Shown here: in pieces, positions 1-10,666 of the stretch
How positions within the stretch are numbered: position 1 is the stretch's first letter
How the letters are laid out: each line of letters begins with the position of its first letter
Assembly: GCA_027490995.1 (NCBI GenBank)
Contig: JAIXWY010000003.1
Span: 434,001-498,000, forward strand
Source of the DNA: Opitutaceae bacterium
Lineage (GTDB): Bacteria > Verrucomicrobiota > Verrucomicrobiia > Opitutales > Opitutaceae
DNA: 64,000 nt
Direction of reading: 5' to 3'
The notes under the pieces: model-generated
Database searches by the model: none
Told to the model about the DNA's origin: nothing
What the model saw: the letters and a program-made list of their open reading frames with translations, nothing else
Position numbers and translations under genes: made by a program

Positions 1-771
1 CGCGTGGACGACGGCCTTGGTGAAGAACGACATGAAGCCCAGCTTCAGGCCGTGACGCTTGACGAATTCGTCTTGGTAGCGGGCGCGGAGCGCCATGACG
101 GCAGACATGTCGACCTCGTTGAACGTGGTCAGCATCGCGGCCTCGTGCTGCGCCTGCACCAGCCGCTCGGCGATGCGCTTGCGCAGCGGGGAAAGACGGC
201 GGCGCGATTGGCGCGCGCCCGGCGCGGCGGTGGCGACGGCCGCCGGGGGGACCGCGGGAGCCGCTGCCGGAGTGGCGGACGGGGCGGGGGCACTGACCGG
301 TGCGCTGACACTGGCCTGAGAGGACGCGGCAGCGGCGGCGGCTAGCAGGTCGCCCTTGGTCACGCGTCCGCCTTTTCCGGAACCCGGGATCGAAGCGGGG
401 TCTACCCCGGTTTCCTCGGCGACCCGCCGCGCGGCAGGGGATAGCGGAGCCGTCGGAGCCTTGGGGGCGGCGGCGCTGGCCGTGGCGGGCGTGGCGACCG
501 CGGCCGCGTTGGCGGCGGGTGCAGCGGCCGAGACCGTGGTGTCGAGAGTAGCGACGACCTGACCGATCTTGACCTCGGTGCCTGGCGCGACGCGCAGCGA
601 GATGCGCCCGGCGACCTCGGCGGTGCCTTCGGACGTGATCTTGTCCGTCTCCAGCTCAAAGAGCGGTTGATCCTTGCGGACCGTGTCGCCGTCGGCGACG
701 TGCCACTTGGCGAGGATGCCGGAGCTGATGGATTCGCCCAGCGGCGGGATCTTGACTTCGATGAGAGCCAT
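1..771 (-). CDS. sucB: Dihydrolipoyl succinyltransferase, E2 of 2-oxoglutarate dehydrogenase (partial)
   Basis: E2 core subunit that transfers the succinyl group from the E1 enzyme to CoA on a lipoyl arm. Translation from the ATG at 771 gives an N-terminal lipoyl domain (residues about 1-75; lipoyl-lysine K44 in ETDKIT), an Ala/Pro-rich linker, an E3-binding domain (about 107-142, ending [12 protein letters not shown]), a second Ala/Pro linker and the beginning of the acyltransferase domain ([15 protein letters not shown]). The chain runs off the left edge after 257 codons, so the catalytic His-Asp motif is not visible. It lies 32 bases downstream of sucA on the same strand, which identifies it as the succinyl- rather than the acetyl-transferase. 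Confidence 0.93.
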   Translation of the reverse strand, partial: MALIEVKIPPLGESISSGILAKWHVADGDTVRKDQPLFELETDKITSEGTAEVAGRISLRVAPGTEVKIGQVVATLDTTVSAAAPAANAAAVATPATASAAAPKAPTAPLSPAARRVAEETGVDPASIPGSGKGGRVTKGDLLAAAAAASSQASVSAPVSAPAPSATPAAAPAVPPAAVATAAPGARQSRRRLSPLRKRIAERLVQAQHEAAMLTTFNEVDMSAVMALRARYQDEFVKRHGLKLGFMSFFTKAVVHA

Positions 772-803
772 GGCGGGAAGGGGGTAGATGAACGAGCGGT
801 CGA

Positions 804-3590
<2,787 letters not shown>

Positions 3591-3726
3591 GGACGGGAAG
3601 GAGGGTTGACGGGCCCCATCTCATCGGTACTCACGGATGATTGCCGTAAGCCGTTGAAACATGGACTCCGCGAACGTTGGCGTTCCCCGGGCGGCTGGCA
3701 AGCCATGCGCCGCCCTCACCCTCGGA

Positions 3727-3754
3727 TTGAAAGCTCGCTTACACTCATTAGAGT
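3727..3754 (+). promoter_or_regulatory. Putative promoter for the small gene-SUI1-cobW operon
   Basis: TTGAAA at 3727-3732, a 16-base spacer and TAGAGT at 3749-3754. The -10 coincides with a short inverted repeat ACTC-ATTA-GAGT (3743-3754), and CATTAGA occurs twice nearby, so a regulator could bind here. Pattern match only. Confidence 0.4.
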
Positions 3755-3781
3755 TTGTCATTAGAAGACGACCATCCCCCC

Positions 3782-4027
3782 ATGGAGACGCAGATCAAAG
3801 AGACTCTAATCCAATTGCTTGACGGCATTAACCGTTCTGATGCTGGGTCGATCCTGCGGGGTCTGGAGGCGTTGGACGCGCACTTGGAGACGGGGCGCGG
3901 AAAACTCCACCCGCAATTGATTCACTACTTGGAGGGCCGGAGCTATGCGAAGGCATTGGCTTGGTTGGGAGGAGATTCGGGTATTCCGGTCGGTTCCTGT
4001 GCTCCGCGGCGTTCTGAAAACCGATGA
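3782..4027 (+). CDS. Small conserved-looking hypothetical protein
   Basis: 81 residues from the ATG at 3782 (an upstream TTG in frame at 3755 sits too close to the putative -10). No signal peptide or membrane segment; mostly predicted helix with the pattern IKETLIQLLDGINRSD followed by LEALDAHLE and LIHYLEGRSYAKAL, then a short Arg-rich tail. I do not recognise a family. Its stop overlaps the start of the SUI1 gene by four bases (ATGA), so translation is coupled, and the cobW-like gene follows. Overlap and coding-like composition support a real gene; the function is unknown. Confidence 0.7.
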   Translation: METQIKETLIQLLDGINRSDAGSILRGLEALDAHLETGRGKLHPQLIHYLEGRSYAKALAWLGGDSGIPVGSCAPRRSENR

Positions 4028-4440
4028 CAAAAGGAAAGGTTCCCACGGGTGGCGGCAGTTCACTGTCGCAGAATCCTTTCGATAAACTGGTTGTGCCATC
4101 GACGGGCACTTCACCGGGCAGTCCGATATCGGCGAAGGCGCCGATCTCTCCGCCACCGGTACCTGCAACGGATTCGCGGGTTGAGTCGCCGAAGAACCGT
4201 GGGCGCGTCGACATTCTTCGCAGCACCGCGGGGCGGGGAGGGAAGACCGTGACGGTGGTGCAGGGATTCACGGGCATCGGCTTGGCGGAGAAGGAAGACC
4301 TCGCGCGTCGGATGCAGAAGCGGTGTGGCACGGGTGGGACGGTGAAGGAAGGTCGGATTGAGATTCAGGGTGACCAGCGCGAAGCGGTGGCCGAGGTGTT
4401 GACTGCGGCGGGCTTCCGCCCGGTGTTTGCTGGTGGCTGA
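4024..4440 (+). CDS. yciH: SUI1/YciH-family translation initiation factor-like protein
   Basis: Bacterial homologue of eIF1 (SUI1 fold), thought to bind the small ribosomal subunit and influence start-site fidelity. 138 residues: about 65 disordered Ser/Pro-rich residues, then the SUI1 domain (about 70-138) with GKTVTVVQGFTGIG, CGTGGTVKEGRIEIQGDQ and a C-terminal VLTAAGFRPVFAGG. The glycine-rich basic loop is intact. Coupled to the upstream small gene by an ATGA overlap and followed after 34 bases by the GTPase gene. Confidence 0.9.
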   Translation: MTKGKVPTGGGSSLSQNPFDKLVVPSTGTSPGSPISAKAPISPPPVPATDSRVESPKNRGRVDILRSTAGRGGKTVTVVQGFTGIGLAEKEDLARRMQKRCGTGGTVKEGRIEIQGDQREAVAEVLTAAGFRPVFAGG

Positions 4441-4474
4441 GCCCCGCGACGGACTTTCAGGCTCACAGACCGCC

Positions 4475-5713
4475 ATGGATTCTGATCCTCGACCGCCGGT
4501 CACGATTCTCTGCGGGTTTCTGGGGGCGGGGAAAACGACGCTGCTCAATCATCTCCTTGGGCAGACGGAGGGGGAGCGCTGGGCTTTGGTGGTGAACGAC
4601 GTGGCGGCGGTGAACATCGATGCGCGGCAGGTGGCGGTGCGCGTGGAGGCGCTGTCGGGCGTGGACGTGCCACCGGTCGTGGAGCTCGGCAACGGCTGTG
4701 TGTGCTGCTCCAGTAAGGATGATCTTGCGGAGTCCCTGATCCAGTTGGCGCTTACCGGGCGGCCCGGGGGCCCGGCGGGCAGACCCTACGACCGGATTGT
4801 GGTGGAGACGACGGGCGTCGCGGAGCCGAAGGAGATCGCGCGTCTTTTTACTCAGCGCAATCCCTTCGGCCGCTCGCCGGGCGACGTGGCGCGGTTGGCG
4901 GCGTTGGTCACGGTCGTGGACGCGGGGGTGTTCCTCCGGCTCTGGCGGGAGGCCGGTCCGCTGCGTAAGGGCCCGCTGACTTCGGCGCATCCGGTGGCTT
5001 CCGGTGGGCCGCGACCCCTGATCGAGCTCCTGATCGAGCAGGTGGAGACGACGGACCTCGTGGTGCTCAATAAGTGTGATCGTATCACGGCGGAGGAACA
5101 GACCATTCTGGAAGCAGCGATTGCGGGTTTGAATCCACGGGCGGCCCTCGTTGCGGCGGAGCAGGGTCAGGTAGCGCGTGAAGTAGTGATCGAACCGATA
5201 CGTTTTTCCGAACGGGAAACACTGGGAAGCGCGGCGTGGATTCGCGCGCTGAACGCGCTGGTGCCCCTTTCGGCATCGGCCGCCGCGCTCTCGGCGCGCG
5301 CCCCGGTGGTGCGTCCGGTAGCCGCTCCGGTGGAGCCGTTGCACGAGCGCCGCTACGGGCTGCGCAGCGGCGTGTTTCAGGCGCGTCGCCCCTTCCGTCG
5401 GGAGCGTTTGCTTGCCGCGCTGGCGTCGGCCCGTCCGGCGCTGGTGCGGGCGAAGGGCTTCGTCTGGCTGGCGGAGCAGCCGGATGAGATGCTTTTCCTC
5501 TCGATCGCGGGCGACGAAGTCCGCCTCGAGACCCTCAATTACTGGTGGGCGGCGCTGATCGAGAATGGCCGCGCGCGACGCGAGGACCGCCCTGGGCTGA
5601 TCCAGGCTCTGTGGGAAGAGCCACACGGGGATCGACGGCAGGAACTCGTGTTCATCGGTGCGAGCATGGATGAGGCGGCGCTGCGCGCGGCGCTAGAGGC
5701 GGCGCTGGTCTGA
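4475..5713 (+). CDS. COG0523 (CobW/ZigA-like) GTPase, putative metal chaperone
   Basis: P-loop GTPase of the CobW/YjiA/ZNG family, which delivers metals (often zinc) to client proteins. 412 residues from the ATG at 4475. Walker A GFLGAGKTT (14-22), the family metal motif GNGCVCC (C75, C77, C78), VVETTGVAEP, and the NKCD guanine-specificity motif; the C-terminal CobW_C domain follows (YGLRSGVFQARRPF, KGFVWLAEQP). No His-rich loop is obvious. No cobalamin gene is nearby, so a B12 role is unlikely. Convergent with a WD40 gene and a small CxDPGCP gene; from memory such genes neighbour COG0523 members elsewhere, which makes a zinc-starvation role plausible. Confidence 0.9.
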   Translation: MDSDPRPPVTILCGFLGAGKTTLLNHLLGQTEGERWALVVNDVAAVNIDARQVAVRVEALSGVDVPPVVELGNGCVCCSSKDDLAESLIQLALTGRPGGPAGRPYDRIVVETTGVAEPKEIARLFTQRNPFGRSPGDVARLAALVTVVDAGVFLRLWREAGPLRKGPLTSAHPVASGGPRPLIELLIEQVETTDLVVLNKCDRITAEEQTILEAAIAGLNPRAALVAAEQGQVAREVVIEPIRFSERETLGSAAWIRALNALVPLSASAAALSARAPVVRPVAAPVEPLHERRYGLRSGVFQARRPFRRERLLAALASARPALVRAKGFVWLAEQPDEMLFLSIAGDEVRLETLNYWWAALIENGRARREDRPGLIQALWEEPHGDRRQELVFIGASMDEAALRAALEAALV

Positions 5714-5761
5714 CAACGGAGGAGTCGGGTCCTCGTCGGCGTGGTCCGTCATCCAACGATC

Positions 5762-6130
5762 TCACGTACTGCTCTGCGGTGGAAGCGCGCTTTCCTCCGG
5801 CACGAGTCCGGTCTCTCTCGATTCAGTCGGTGTCCGCGCGGGCGGAACGAAGCCGGGCGTGGCGAGTACCTGTTCGAGCGTGACCCGATTGACGGCCACG
5901 CGGGGTCGCTGAAACCTCCACGCTCGGGCGGCGGTGCCGGGTGTTTGTACGAGCACGGTCGTCTCGATGACCGGGCAGCCCGGGTCGACGCACGACGTGT
6001 TCAGCACCGAAATCACGGCGTCGGGGCCCAGCTTGAGGAAGTCGCTGGTCCACCGCTTCAGCGCCGCGGTTTCGCTCGCCGCGATTGAGGGAGCGGAGGA
6101 GGGCGAATCGACGGGGACAAAGCGATGCAT
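5762..6130 (-). CDS. Small CxDPGCP-motif protein next to WD40 and CobW genes
   Basis: 122 residues, no signal peptide. The core has a helix (AALKRWTSDFLKLGPDA), a strand and the motif NTSCVDPGCPVIETTV (C47, C52, E56), then strands ending with a repeated V-x-R pattern and VNRVTLEQVLA. The C-x4-C-x3-E arrangement resembles a small family I recall beside COG0523 GTPases, often poorly named; that recollection is not checked. The two cysteines and the glutamate could bind metal or take part in transfer, but nothing here proves it. The residues after about 100 look disordered. It starts 15 bases after the end of the WD40 gene, so the two form an operon. Confidence 0.72.
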   Translation of the reverse strand: MHRFVPVDSPSSAPSIAASETAALKRWTSDFLKLGPDAVISVLNTSCVDPGCPVIETTVLVQTPGTAARAWRFQRPRVAVNRVTLEQVLATPGFVPPARTPTESRETGLVPEESALPPQSST

Positions 6131-6143
6131 GCCGCGGCAGGTG

Positions 6144-6172
6144 GTCTACGTGCCGCACTTCAGCACGTAGAC
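6144..6172 (-). promoter_or_regulatory. Perfect hairpin spanning the WD40 stop codon
   Basis: GTCTACGTG (6144-6152) and CACGTAGAC (6164-6172) form a perfect 9-bp stem with an 11-base loop. It covers the last codons and stop of the WD40 gene and ends about 13 bases before the next start codon (6130), with no U tract. It may control stability or translation of the downstream small gene. Confidence 0.6.
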
Positions 6173-7171
6173 GGGCCCCTTGGCTGAACCGACGGCGAGC
6201 AACTGGTCATCCGGAGACCACGACAAGCGCGTGGCGGCGGAAGGCAGACGGACGGTGGCGCGGAGCGGTTGGGCGCGCTCCGGACTCCAGAGCAACAGGC
6301 TTCCGTCCTCCGCGGCGGTGGCGAGCAGTCCATGGGAGCGCTGAAAGGCGACGGCGCAGACCTTGGCATCGTGGGGCAGCATGGCGGGCTCGCGCCCCTC
6401 GGGGCCTTTCCCGGAGCAGTCCCAGACGCAGGCGTCCTGGCCCCCACCCGTGGCGAGCCAGCGACTGGTCCGATCGAAGGACAGCTCCCGGACCTTGCCC
6501 TCGTATCCGCTCATGTGCAGCTCGTCATCCTCGGCGGGAAGCCAGAGATGCACGCTGGGATCCTGGTTGCCGGAGACGAGCCAGCGGCCGTCGGGCGACC
6601 ACGTCAGCGCATGGATCCCGTTCGTGTAGGCGTAGGTGCGATGCGCGCTGAAATCGTTACCGTTCCAGAGCTGAACCCCGCCGAATGACGCGCAGGCGAG
6701 CAAGGTGCCTTGCGGATGCCAGGCAAGGGCGCTGACGGTCTTTGAAGCATCAGCGAAGCGGTGGCTCACGGTGCCATCGGCGAGGACCGCCGTGACGCTG
6801 CGCCCGGCGGCGGCGGCGAGCCAGAGGGTGCTGGTCGAATCGGTGTCTCGGCTGGGGCGCCACGCGAGATGATCCACCCAGCTGCCGCCGAGTGCGGCGG
6901 TGCCGGTATGTTGCCCGGCATCTGGGTCCCAGAACTTGACCGCGCCATCCTGACCTCCGGAGGCGAGCACACGGCGGCGGGGATGCCAAGCGAGGGTGTT
7001 GGTGCCCTCCTCGTGACCGCTCAGCGTGTGGAGGGCGGAGCCGTCACGGGTCGCACGGAGGGCGATGGGGCCAGCGGACGATGCGGCGGCGAGTTGCAGG
7101 CCGTCGTGAGACCACGCGAGATCGATCACGTAGTCATCAAGAGTGAAGGCCCAGTGTTTGGTCAGCTCCAT
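6146..7171 (-). CDS. Cytoplasmic WD40-repeat protein
   Basis: 341 residues consisting almost wholly of WD40 repeats, enough for one seven-bladed propeller; typical repeat ends are GAVKFWDPDAG, GGVQLWNGND, PSVHLWLPAED, DACVWDCSGKG and GSLLLWSPERA, each preceded by LAWHP/LTWSPDG-type strands. There is no signal peptide, so it should be cytoplasmic and act as a protein-binding scaffold. It lies directly upstream of the CxDPGCP gene and is convergent with the COG0523 GTPase; the simplest reading is a scaffold or partner of that GTPase, which is inference. Divergent from the DUF2237 gene with a 103-base shared upstream region. Confidence 0.9.
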   Translation of the reverse strand: MELTKHWAFTLDDYVIDLAWSHDGLQLAAASSAGPIALRATRDGSALHTLSGHEEGTNTLAWHPRRRVLASGGQDGAVKFWDPDAGQHTGTAALGGSWVDHLAWRPSRDTDSTSTLWLAAAAGRSVTAVLADGTVSHRFADASKTVSALAWHPQGTLLACASFGGVQLWNGNDFSAHRTYAYTNGIHALTWSPDGRWLVSGNQDPSVHLWLPAEDDELHMSGYEGKVRELSFDRTSRWLATGGGQDACVWDCSGKGPEGREPAMLPHDAKVCAVAFQRSHGLLATAAEDGSLLLWSPERAQPLRATVRLPSAATRLSWSPDDQLLAVGSAKGPVYVLKCGT

Positions 7172-7239
7172 GGACTCCCCACGCTGGGCGGAGAGGTGGC
7201 GGGACGGAAGCGCGAAAACGACGCGGAAGCGGGGCGGGA

Positions 7240-7268
7240 TTGCGTCGCGTGACGGCGCGGACTAGGGT
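7240..7268 (+). promoter_or_regulatory. Putative promoter of the DUF2237 gene (near leaderless)
   Basis: TTGCGT (7240-7245), 17 bases, TAGGGT (7263-7268). The ATG follows only six bases after the -10, so the transcript would begin at or next to the start codon. Confidence 0.5.
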
Positions 7269-7274
7269 CGTCGC

Positions 7275-7646
7275 ATGAAACCGGAACCCGCGATCAACGT
7301 CTTGGGAAGTGAACTTCGGGTGTGCAGCACCCGGCCGCTGACGGGTTTTTTCCGTGACGGACACTGCCAGACCTGCGCGGAGGATCAGGGTTGCCACACG
7401 GTGTGCGTGGAGGTTAGCGAGGCCTTCCTGCGGTGGCAGGCGGACGCGGGCAACGATCTGACGACGCCGCGTCCCGAGTACGACTTTCCCGGCCTGCGCC
7501 CCGGGGACCGCTGGTGCGTCTGCGCCTCGCGCTGGCGTGATGCCGTCGAGTCGGGTGTGGCGGCACCGGTGGTGCTGGCGGCGACGCACCAGCGCACGCT
7601 GGAAATCGTGCCGTTGACGCAGCTCCGCGCTCACGCCTGCGGGTAG
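7275..7646 (+). CDS. DUF2237 family cysteine-rich protein
   Basis: 123 residues; a compact family of unknown function. Landmarks are NVLGSELRVCSTRPLTGFFR, the cysteine cluster C17, C31, C34, C40 and C44 (GHCQTCAEDQGCHTVC), FPGLRPGDRWCVCASRW and APVVLAATHQRTLEIVP. The GDRWCxCxxRW segment is the family hallmark as I remember it. Cysteine spacing suggests metal binding or disulphides, but there is no signal peptide. A damaged copy of its 3' end lies 2.1 kb downstream (9625-9757). Its terminal codons also form the hairpin at 7627-7656. Confidence 0.88.
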   Translation: MKPEPAINVLGSELRVCSTRPLTGFFRDGHCQTCAEDQGCHTVCVEVSEAFLRWQADAGNDLTTPRPEYDFPGLRPGDRWCVCASRWRDAVESGVAAPVVLAATHQRTLEIVPLTQLRAHACG

Positions 7647-7656
7647 GCGTGAGCGC
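7627..7656 (+). terminator. Perfect 11-bp hairpin at the convergent gene end
   Basis: GCGCTCACGCC (7627-7637) pairs with GGCGTGAGCGC (7646-7656), loop TGCGGGTA. It includes the TAG stop of the DUF2237 gene and sits 13 bases from the end of the oppositely oriented phytase-like gene. No T tract, so termination is probable rather than certain; it could serve both strands. Confidence 0.6.
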
Positions 7657-7668
7657 GGGCGGAATCAC

Positions 7669-9510
7669 TCAAGGCAGCTCGTAGACCTCGACGAGACCGA
7701 CGCCGCCCGGACCCGTCGCCGAGGCGACGACGGTGTAGTTCCCGGGCCCGAGGTTTAGCAGCAGGGCGGCATCGCGACTGCCGAGCGCGAGCGGGAATGC
7801 CCCGGCGCGCTGGGAGGCGTCGACCAAGGAGGAGAGATCGCCCCAGTTGTCGTTGGCAGCGACGAGAGAGCCGGTGGCGGAGAACACCTGAATCGACGGA
7901 TCTAAGGCGGCGCCGGTCACGCCGAACGCACCCAGCGCAGGGCCGACGCCCCGCACCAGCACCGTTTTCGGACGGGCTCCCGAGACCACGAAGCCCACGA
8001 TGTGCGCATCGGTTCCCGCTCCCAGCCGGCCGCGGCTCGACACGTTGAGCAGGCGTCCCGGCAGAGAGACCCGATAGACGAGGACCATGCTGTCATTGTC
8101 GACGCCGGCGTTGTACGACGCGCCGTCATGGAAGCCGTTGGTGGTCTGAAAGTCGTTATCGTTGCCGATGAACAGGAAGTAGTCGTCGGGCGCGAACGGA
8201 TCGAGCGCGGGCATGAGGGCGAGGGCCTCCCACTTTTCCGAAAGATTGTTGGCATCATCGGTCGGACCGTTCTTGAGTCCGAAGCGGGCGAGATCCGAGG
8301 AGACGTTGAGGTTCAAGAACTCCGAGCGGGCCGCCGGTCGGATTCCGGCGTCGAGGACGCCGTTGGGCGCGACCGGGCGACCGGCGGTTTCGAACTCCGT
8401 GCCCACCAGATTCGTCGCCGAGGCCACGTCGTAGACGAGGACGCTACGGTAGAGCGACGTGGGGTTCAGGCCGCGGCCGTTGCCGCTGTCGCGAGCGAGG
8501 ACGAGGAACTGGGTGTTGTTGAGAGCGAGCATTTCGCTTTGCGCGGCGACGAGCGTGGTGGTTCCCGAGGTGAAGGTCGGGAGTTGAACCACGTAGTGCC
8601 CTCGGAGCACTGGCGCAGGGCCGGAGATGTCGTAGGCGAGCAGGCGGGTGTTGAAGCGGGTGGCGCTGGTGCCGCCGGTGCCTCCGTCCTGTCGCGTGGC
8701 TGACTGGAGAAGCGCGAACAGTGTGCGGCCATCCGGGCTGACGCTGAGCCCCTCCAGCCCCTGGTTGTTTTGACGTCCGGTTACCGGATTCGCGGGTGAC
8801 GGCGCCGGCTGGCCCGCCGGGCTGTTGTTGGACGAAAACGAGTCGGCTCCGTTGCGTTTGCCGACCAACGCCTCGGGCGGCCGGATTGCGGAGAGCAGCT
8901 TACCATCGGCCGCGAACCGCCAGAGAAAGGGACCGTATTCATCGCTGACCCAGAACGAACCATCGGCATTCACGATGATGCCCTCGGCGTCGAGAGAGAT
9001 GCGATTGTTGAAGGCGGCCGGCAGGACGGGGAAGCCAGTCCGGGACGCGGAGGTGTTGCTGCCAGGGTCAAGTGACGTGAGAGGAGTACCGTCGGCCTCC
9101 GTGTACTTGATGGTGTCGATGAGCGTGAGGCCGACTTGGTTCTGGGACGCGGCGCCGGCCGGCGCGGGACGGAAGACGAGATTTAGGCGGTAGACGCGGG
9201 GCGTGTAGTTGAGCGTGGCGTTCACGTTGTAGCCCCGATCGGGCTGCGCGAACAGGGTGCCGGTGTACCACCCGTCCGGCTGGCGCGTCCACGAACCGGG
9301 CTGGAAGGCGAAGGCGGAGAACGATCCGAAGGTCTCGCCGAAGCGGTCGCGGGCGGAGGCTGGGATGCGTCCCACCCCGACCAAACCATGATTGACGAAG
9401 AGGGAGGACCCGACGCGGGCGGTAGAAACTGGTTGCGCGGAAAGCGGGAGGGCCGCCCCCACTACCAGAAGCGAGAGGAGGACCCGGAGGACGCGGAGTG
9501 GGGAGTTCAT
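7669..9510 (-). CDS. Secreted phytase-like (esterase-like activity) protein
   Basis: 613 residues with a signal peptide (MNSPLRVLRVLLSLLVVGA to about SAQ). Residues about 35-480 match the phytase-like propeller family: IPASARDRFGETFGSFSAF near the start, DAEGIIVNADGSFWVSDEYGP, NNQGLEGLSVSPDGRTLFAL, SEKWEALALMPALDP and DDYFLFIGNDNDFQTTNG. The final 100 residues form a separate module (RGRLGAGTDAHIVGFVVSG, KTVLVRGVGPALGAFGV) of a kind common at the C termini of exported proteins of this lineage. Substrate not predictable; phosphate-ester hydrolysis is assumed from the family name only. It lies between the intact DUF2237 gene and the remnant. Confidence 0.85.
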   Translation of the reverse strand: MNSPLRVLRVLLSLLVVGAALPLSAQPVSTARVGSSLFVNHGLVGVGRIPASARDRFGETFGSFSAFAFQPGSWTRQPDGWYTGTLFAQPDRGYNVNATLNYTPRVYRLNLVFRPAPAGAASQNQVGLTLIDTIKYTEADGTPLTSLDPGSNTSASRTGFPVLPAAFNNRISLDAEGIIVNADGSFWVSDEYGPFLWRFAADGKLLSAIRPPEALVGKRNGADSFSSNNSPAGQPAPSPANPVTGRQNNQGLEGLSVSPDGRTLFALLQSATRQDGGTGGTSATRFNTRLLAYDISGPAPVLRGHYVVQLPTFTSGTTTLVAAQSEMLALNNTQFLVLARDSGNGRGLNPTSLYRSVLVYDVASATNLVGTEFETAGRPVAPNGVLDAGIRPAARSEFLNLNVSSDLARFGLKNGPTDDANNLSEKWEALALMPALDPFAPDDYFLFIGNDNDFQTTNGFHDGASYNAGVDNDSMVLVYRVSLPGRLLNVSSRGRLGAGTDAHIVGFVVSGARPKTVLVRGVGPALGAFGVTGAALDPSIQVFSATGSLVAANDNWGDLSSLVDASQRAGAFPLALGSRDAALLLNLGPGNYTVVASATGPGGVGLVEVYELP

Positions 9511-9624
9511 CGCAGCATGTTATCCGCGGGCCGTGGCGACGCAGGGTCAACGGCGTGACGTTTCTACGATCTTCTGGCGACGCGGGTGTGCCGCCGAACC
9601 CGTTTCATCTCGGTTCTCGGTCAA

Positions 9625-9757
9625 CCGCGCCTCGCGCGGGCGGGATGCGGTGGAGGCGGACGTGTCCGCCCCGGTGGTCCTGACCGCGACGCACCAGCGC
9701 ACCCTGGAGTGGGTGCCGCGGGTGCTGCTCCGCGACCACGCCTGCGGACAGGCGTTC
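9625..9757 (+). pseudogene. Remnant of a second DUF2237 gene (3' end)
   Basis: Read on the plus strand, 9631-9747 encodes ASRGRDAVEADVSAPVVL continuing TATHQRTLEWVP and DHACG, closely matching the C terminus of the intact gene at 7525-7643 (ASRWRDAVESGVAAPVVL, AATHQRTLEIVP, AHACG). The stop codon is lost (GGTAG became GGACAG). The cysteine cluster is absent. A weak hint of the N-terminal region (RGCAAEPVS) precedes it, suggesting a large internal deletion. Even the 3' hairpin persists in shortened form (ACGCC-TGCGGACA-GGCGT, 9739-9756). Confidence 0.7.
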
Positions 9758-9768
9758 GGGCGGCCGTC

Positions 9769-10569
9769 TTACGCCAGTTCCCAGAAAGGGGTGTTCCCGC
9801 CGGGCGAGACCACGGTGAACTCGCAGGCGAGCTGCGGGCGCAGGGTGGCGAGCATGCGCTCGACCGCTTCGAGGCTGTTGCAGTCGCGCGACAGATGCGT
9901 GAGCACGATGCGGCGCCAGCGCGGGCTGGCGATGGAAGCGAGCAGCTCGCGGGTGCCCTCGTTCGAGAGATGGCCGTGACGACCGCTGATGCGCTGCTTG
10001 GTCGACCAAGGACGGCGGTGGTCGGCTTGGAGAAGCGTGGGACAGTGGTTGGACTCGACCACCACAGCGTCGCAGTCGCGCAGGCGCTCGCGGACGTGCT
10101 GTGGCACATGGCCGAGGTCGGTGAGCCAGGCGAGGGAGCGGCGGGGGGCGAGGAGGTCGCCGTCGAATCCGGTGCTGAAACGGAAACCGACGGGATCGTG
10201 TGCGTCGTGCGGTACGGCGAAGGCATCGACTTCCAAATCGCGGAAGCGGAATCGGGAGCCGGTCTCGAAGAGTTTCCACGCCAACGGGTGCTCCACGCGA
10301 TCCTGCACGGCGCGGGCGGTGGCGGCGTTCGCGAAGAGCGCGACCTGGGGAGCGCGGGCGAAGCTGGCGATGCCGGCGGCGTGGTCGCCGTGTTCGTGCG
10401 TCAGGAACACGGCGTCGATTTCCTCGGGCTTGAGGTTCTCCGCCGCGAGCAGCTCTCGCGTCCGACGCGGCGAGAAACCGACATCGATCAGGACGCGCGC
10501 CTGCTCGGTCTGCAGCAGGGCGCAGTTGCCCGAGCTGCCGCTGCCGAGAATACGAATCCGCATCGCCAT
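9769..10569 (-). CDS. MBL-fold metallo-hydrolase (YycJ/WalJ-like)
   Basis: Metallo-beta-lactamase-fold hydrolase of the COG1235 type, some members of which are nucleases or phosphodiesterases. 266 residues from the ATG at 10569; another ATG at 10563 is equally possible. MRIRILGSGSSGNCALLQ is the classical first strand, LTHEHGDHAAG (HxHxDH) is the di-metal motif, ESNHCPTLLQADHRRPW and GRHGHLSNEGTRELL carry further ligands, and IVLTHLSRDCNS the late histidine. The reading frame stays open upstream, but that part is not conserved-looking. Divergent from the PTPS gene; ends 12 bases from the DUF2237 remnant. Confidence 0.88.
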   Translation of the reverse strand: MAMRIRILGSGSSGNCALLQTEQARVLIDVGFSPRRTRELLAAENLKPEEIDAVFLTHEHGDHAAGIASFARAPQVALFANAATARAVQDRVEHPLAWKLFETGSRFRFRDLEVDAFAVPHDAHDPVGFRFSTGFDGDLLAPRRSLAWLTDLGHVPQHVRERLRDCDAVVVESNHCPTLLQADHRRPWSTKQRISGRHGHLSNEGTRELLASIASPRWRRIVLTHLSRDCNSLEAVERMLATLRPQLACEFTVVSPGGNTPFWELA

Positions 10570-10629
10570 GCAGTGATGTTCGGGCTCGCTGCACCGGAGC
10601 CGCAAGCGTGAACCGGTGGGTGCGAGGAG

Positions 10630-10659
10630 TTGACCCCGACCAGTTTCAGGGCATGTTAG
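10630..10659 (+). promoter_or_regulatory. Putative promoter of the pterin gene cluster
   Basis: TTGACC (10630-10635), 18 bases, TGTTAG (10654-10659). The PTPS ATG begins seven bases later (10667), again near leaderless. Confidence 0.4.
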
Positions 10660-10666
10660 TCCCTTC

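Noticed and set aside
4475-5713. Cobalamin biosynthesis CobW
   Set aside because: No other cobalamin gene and no B12 riboswitch nearby; COG0523 members are mostly metal chaperones.
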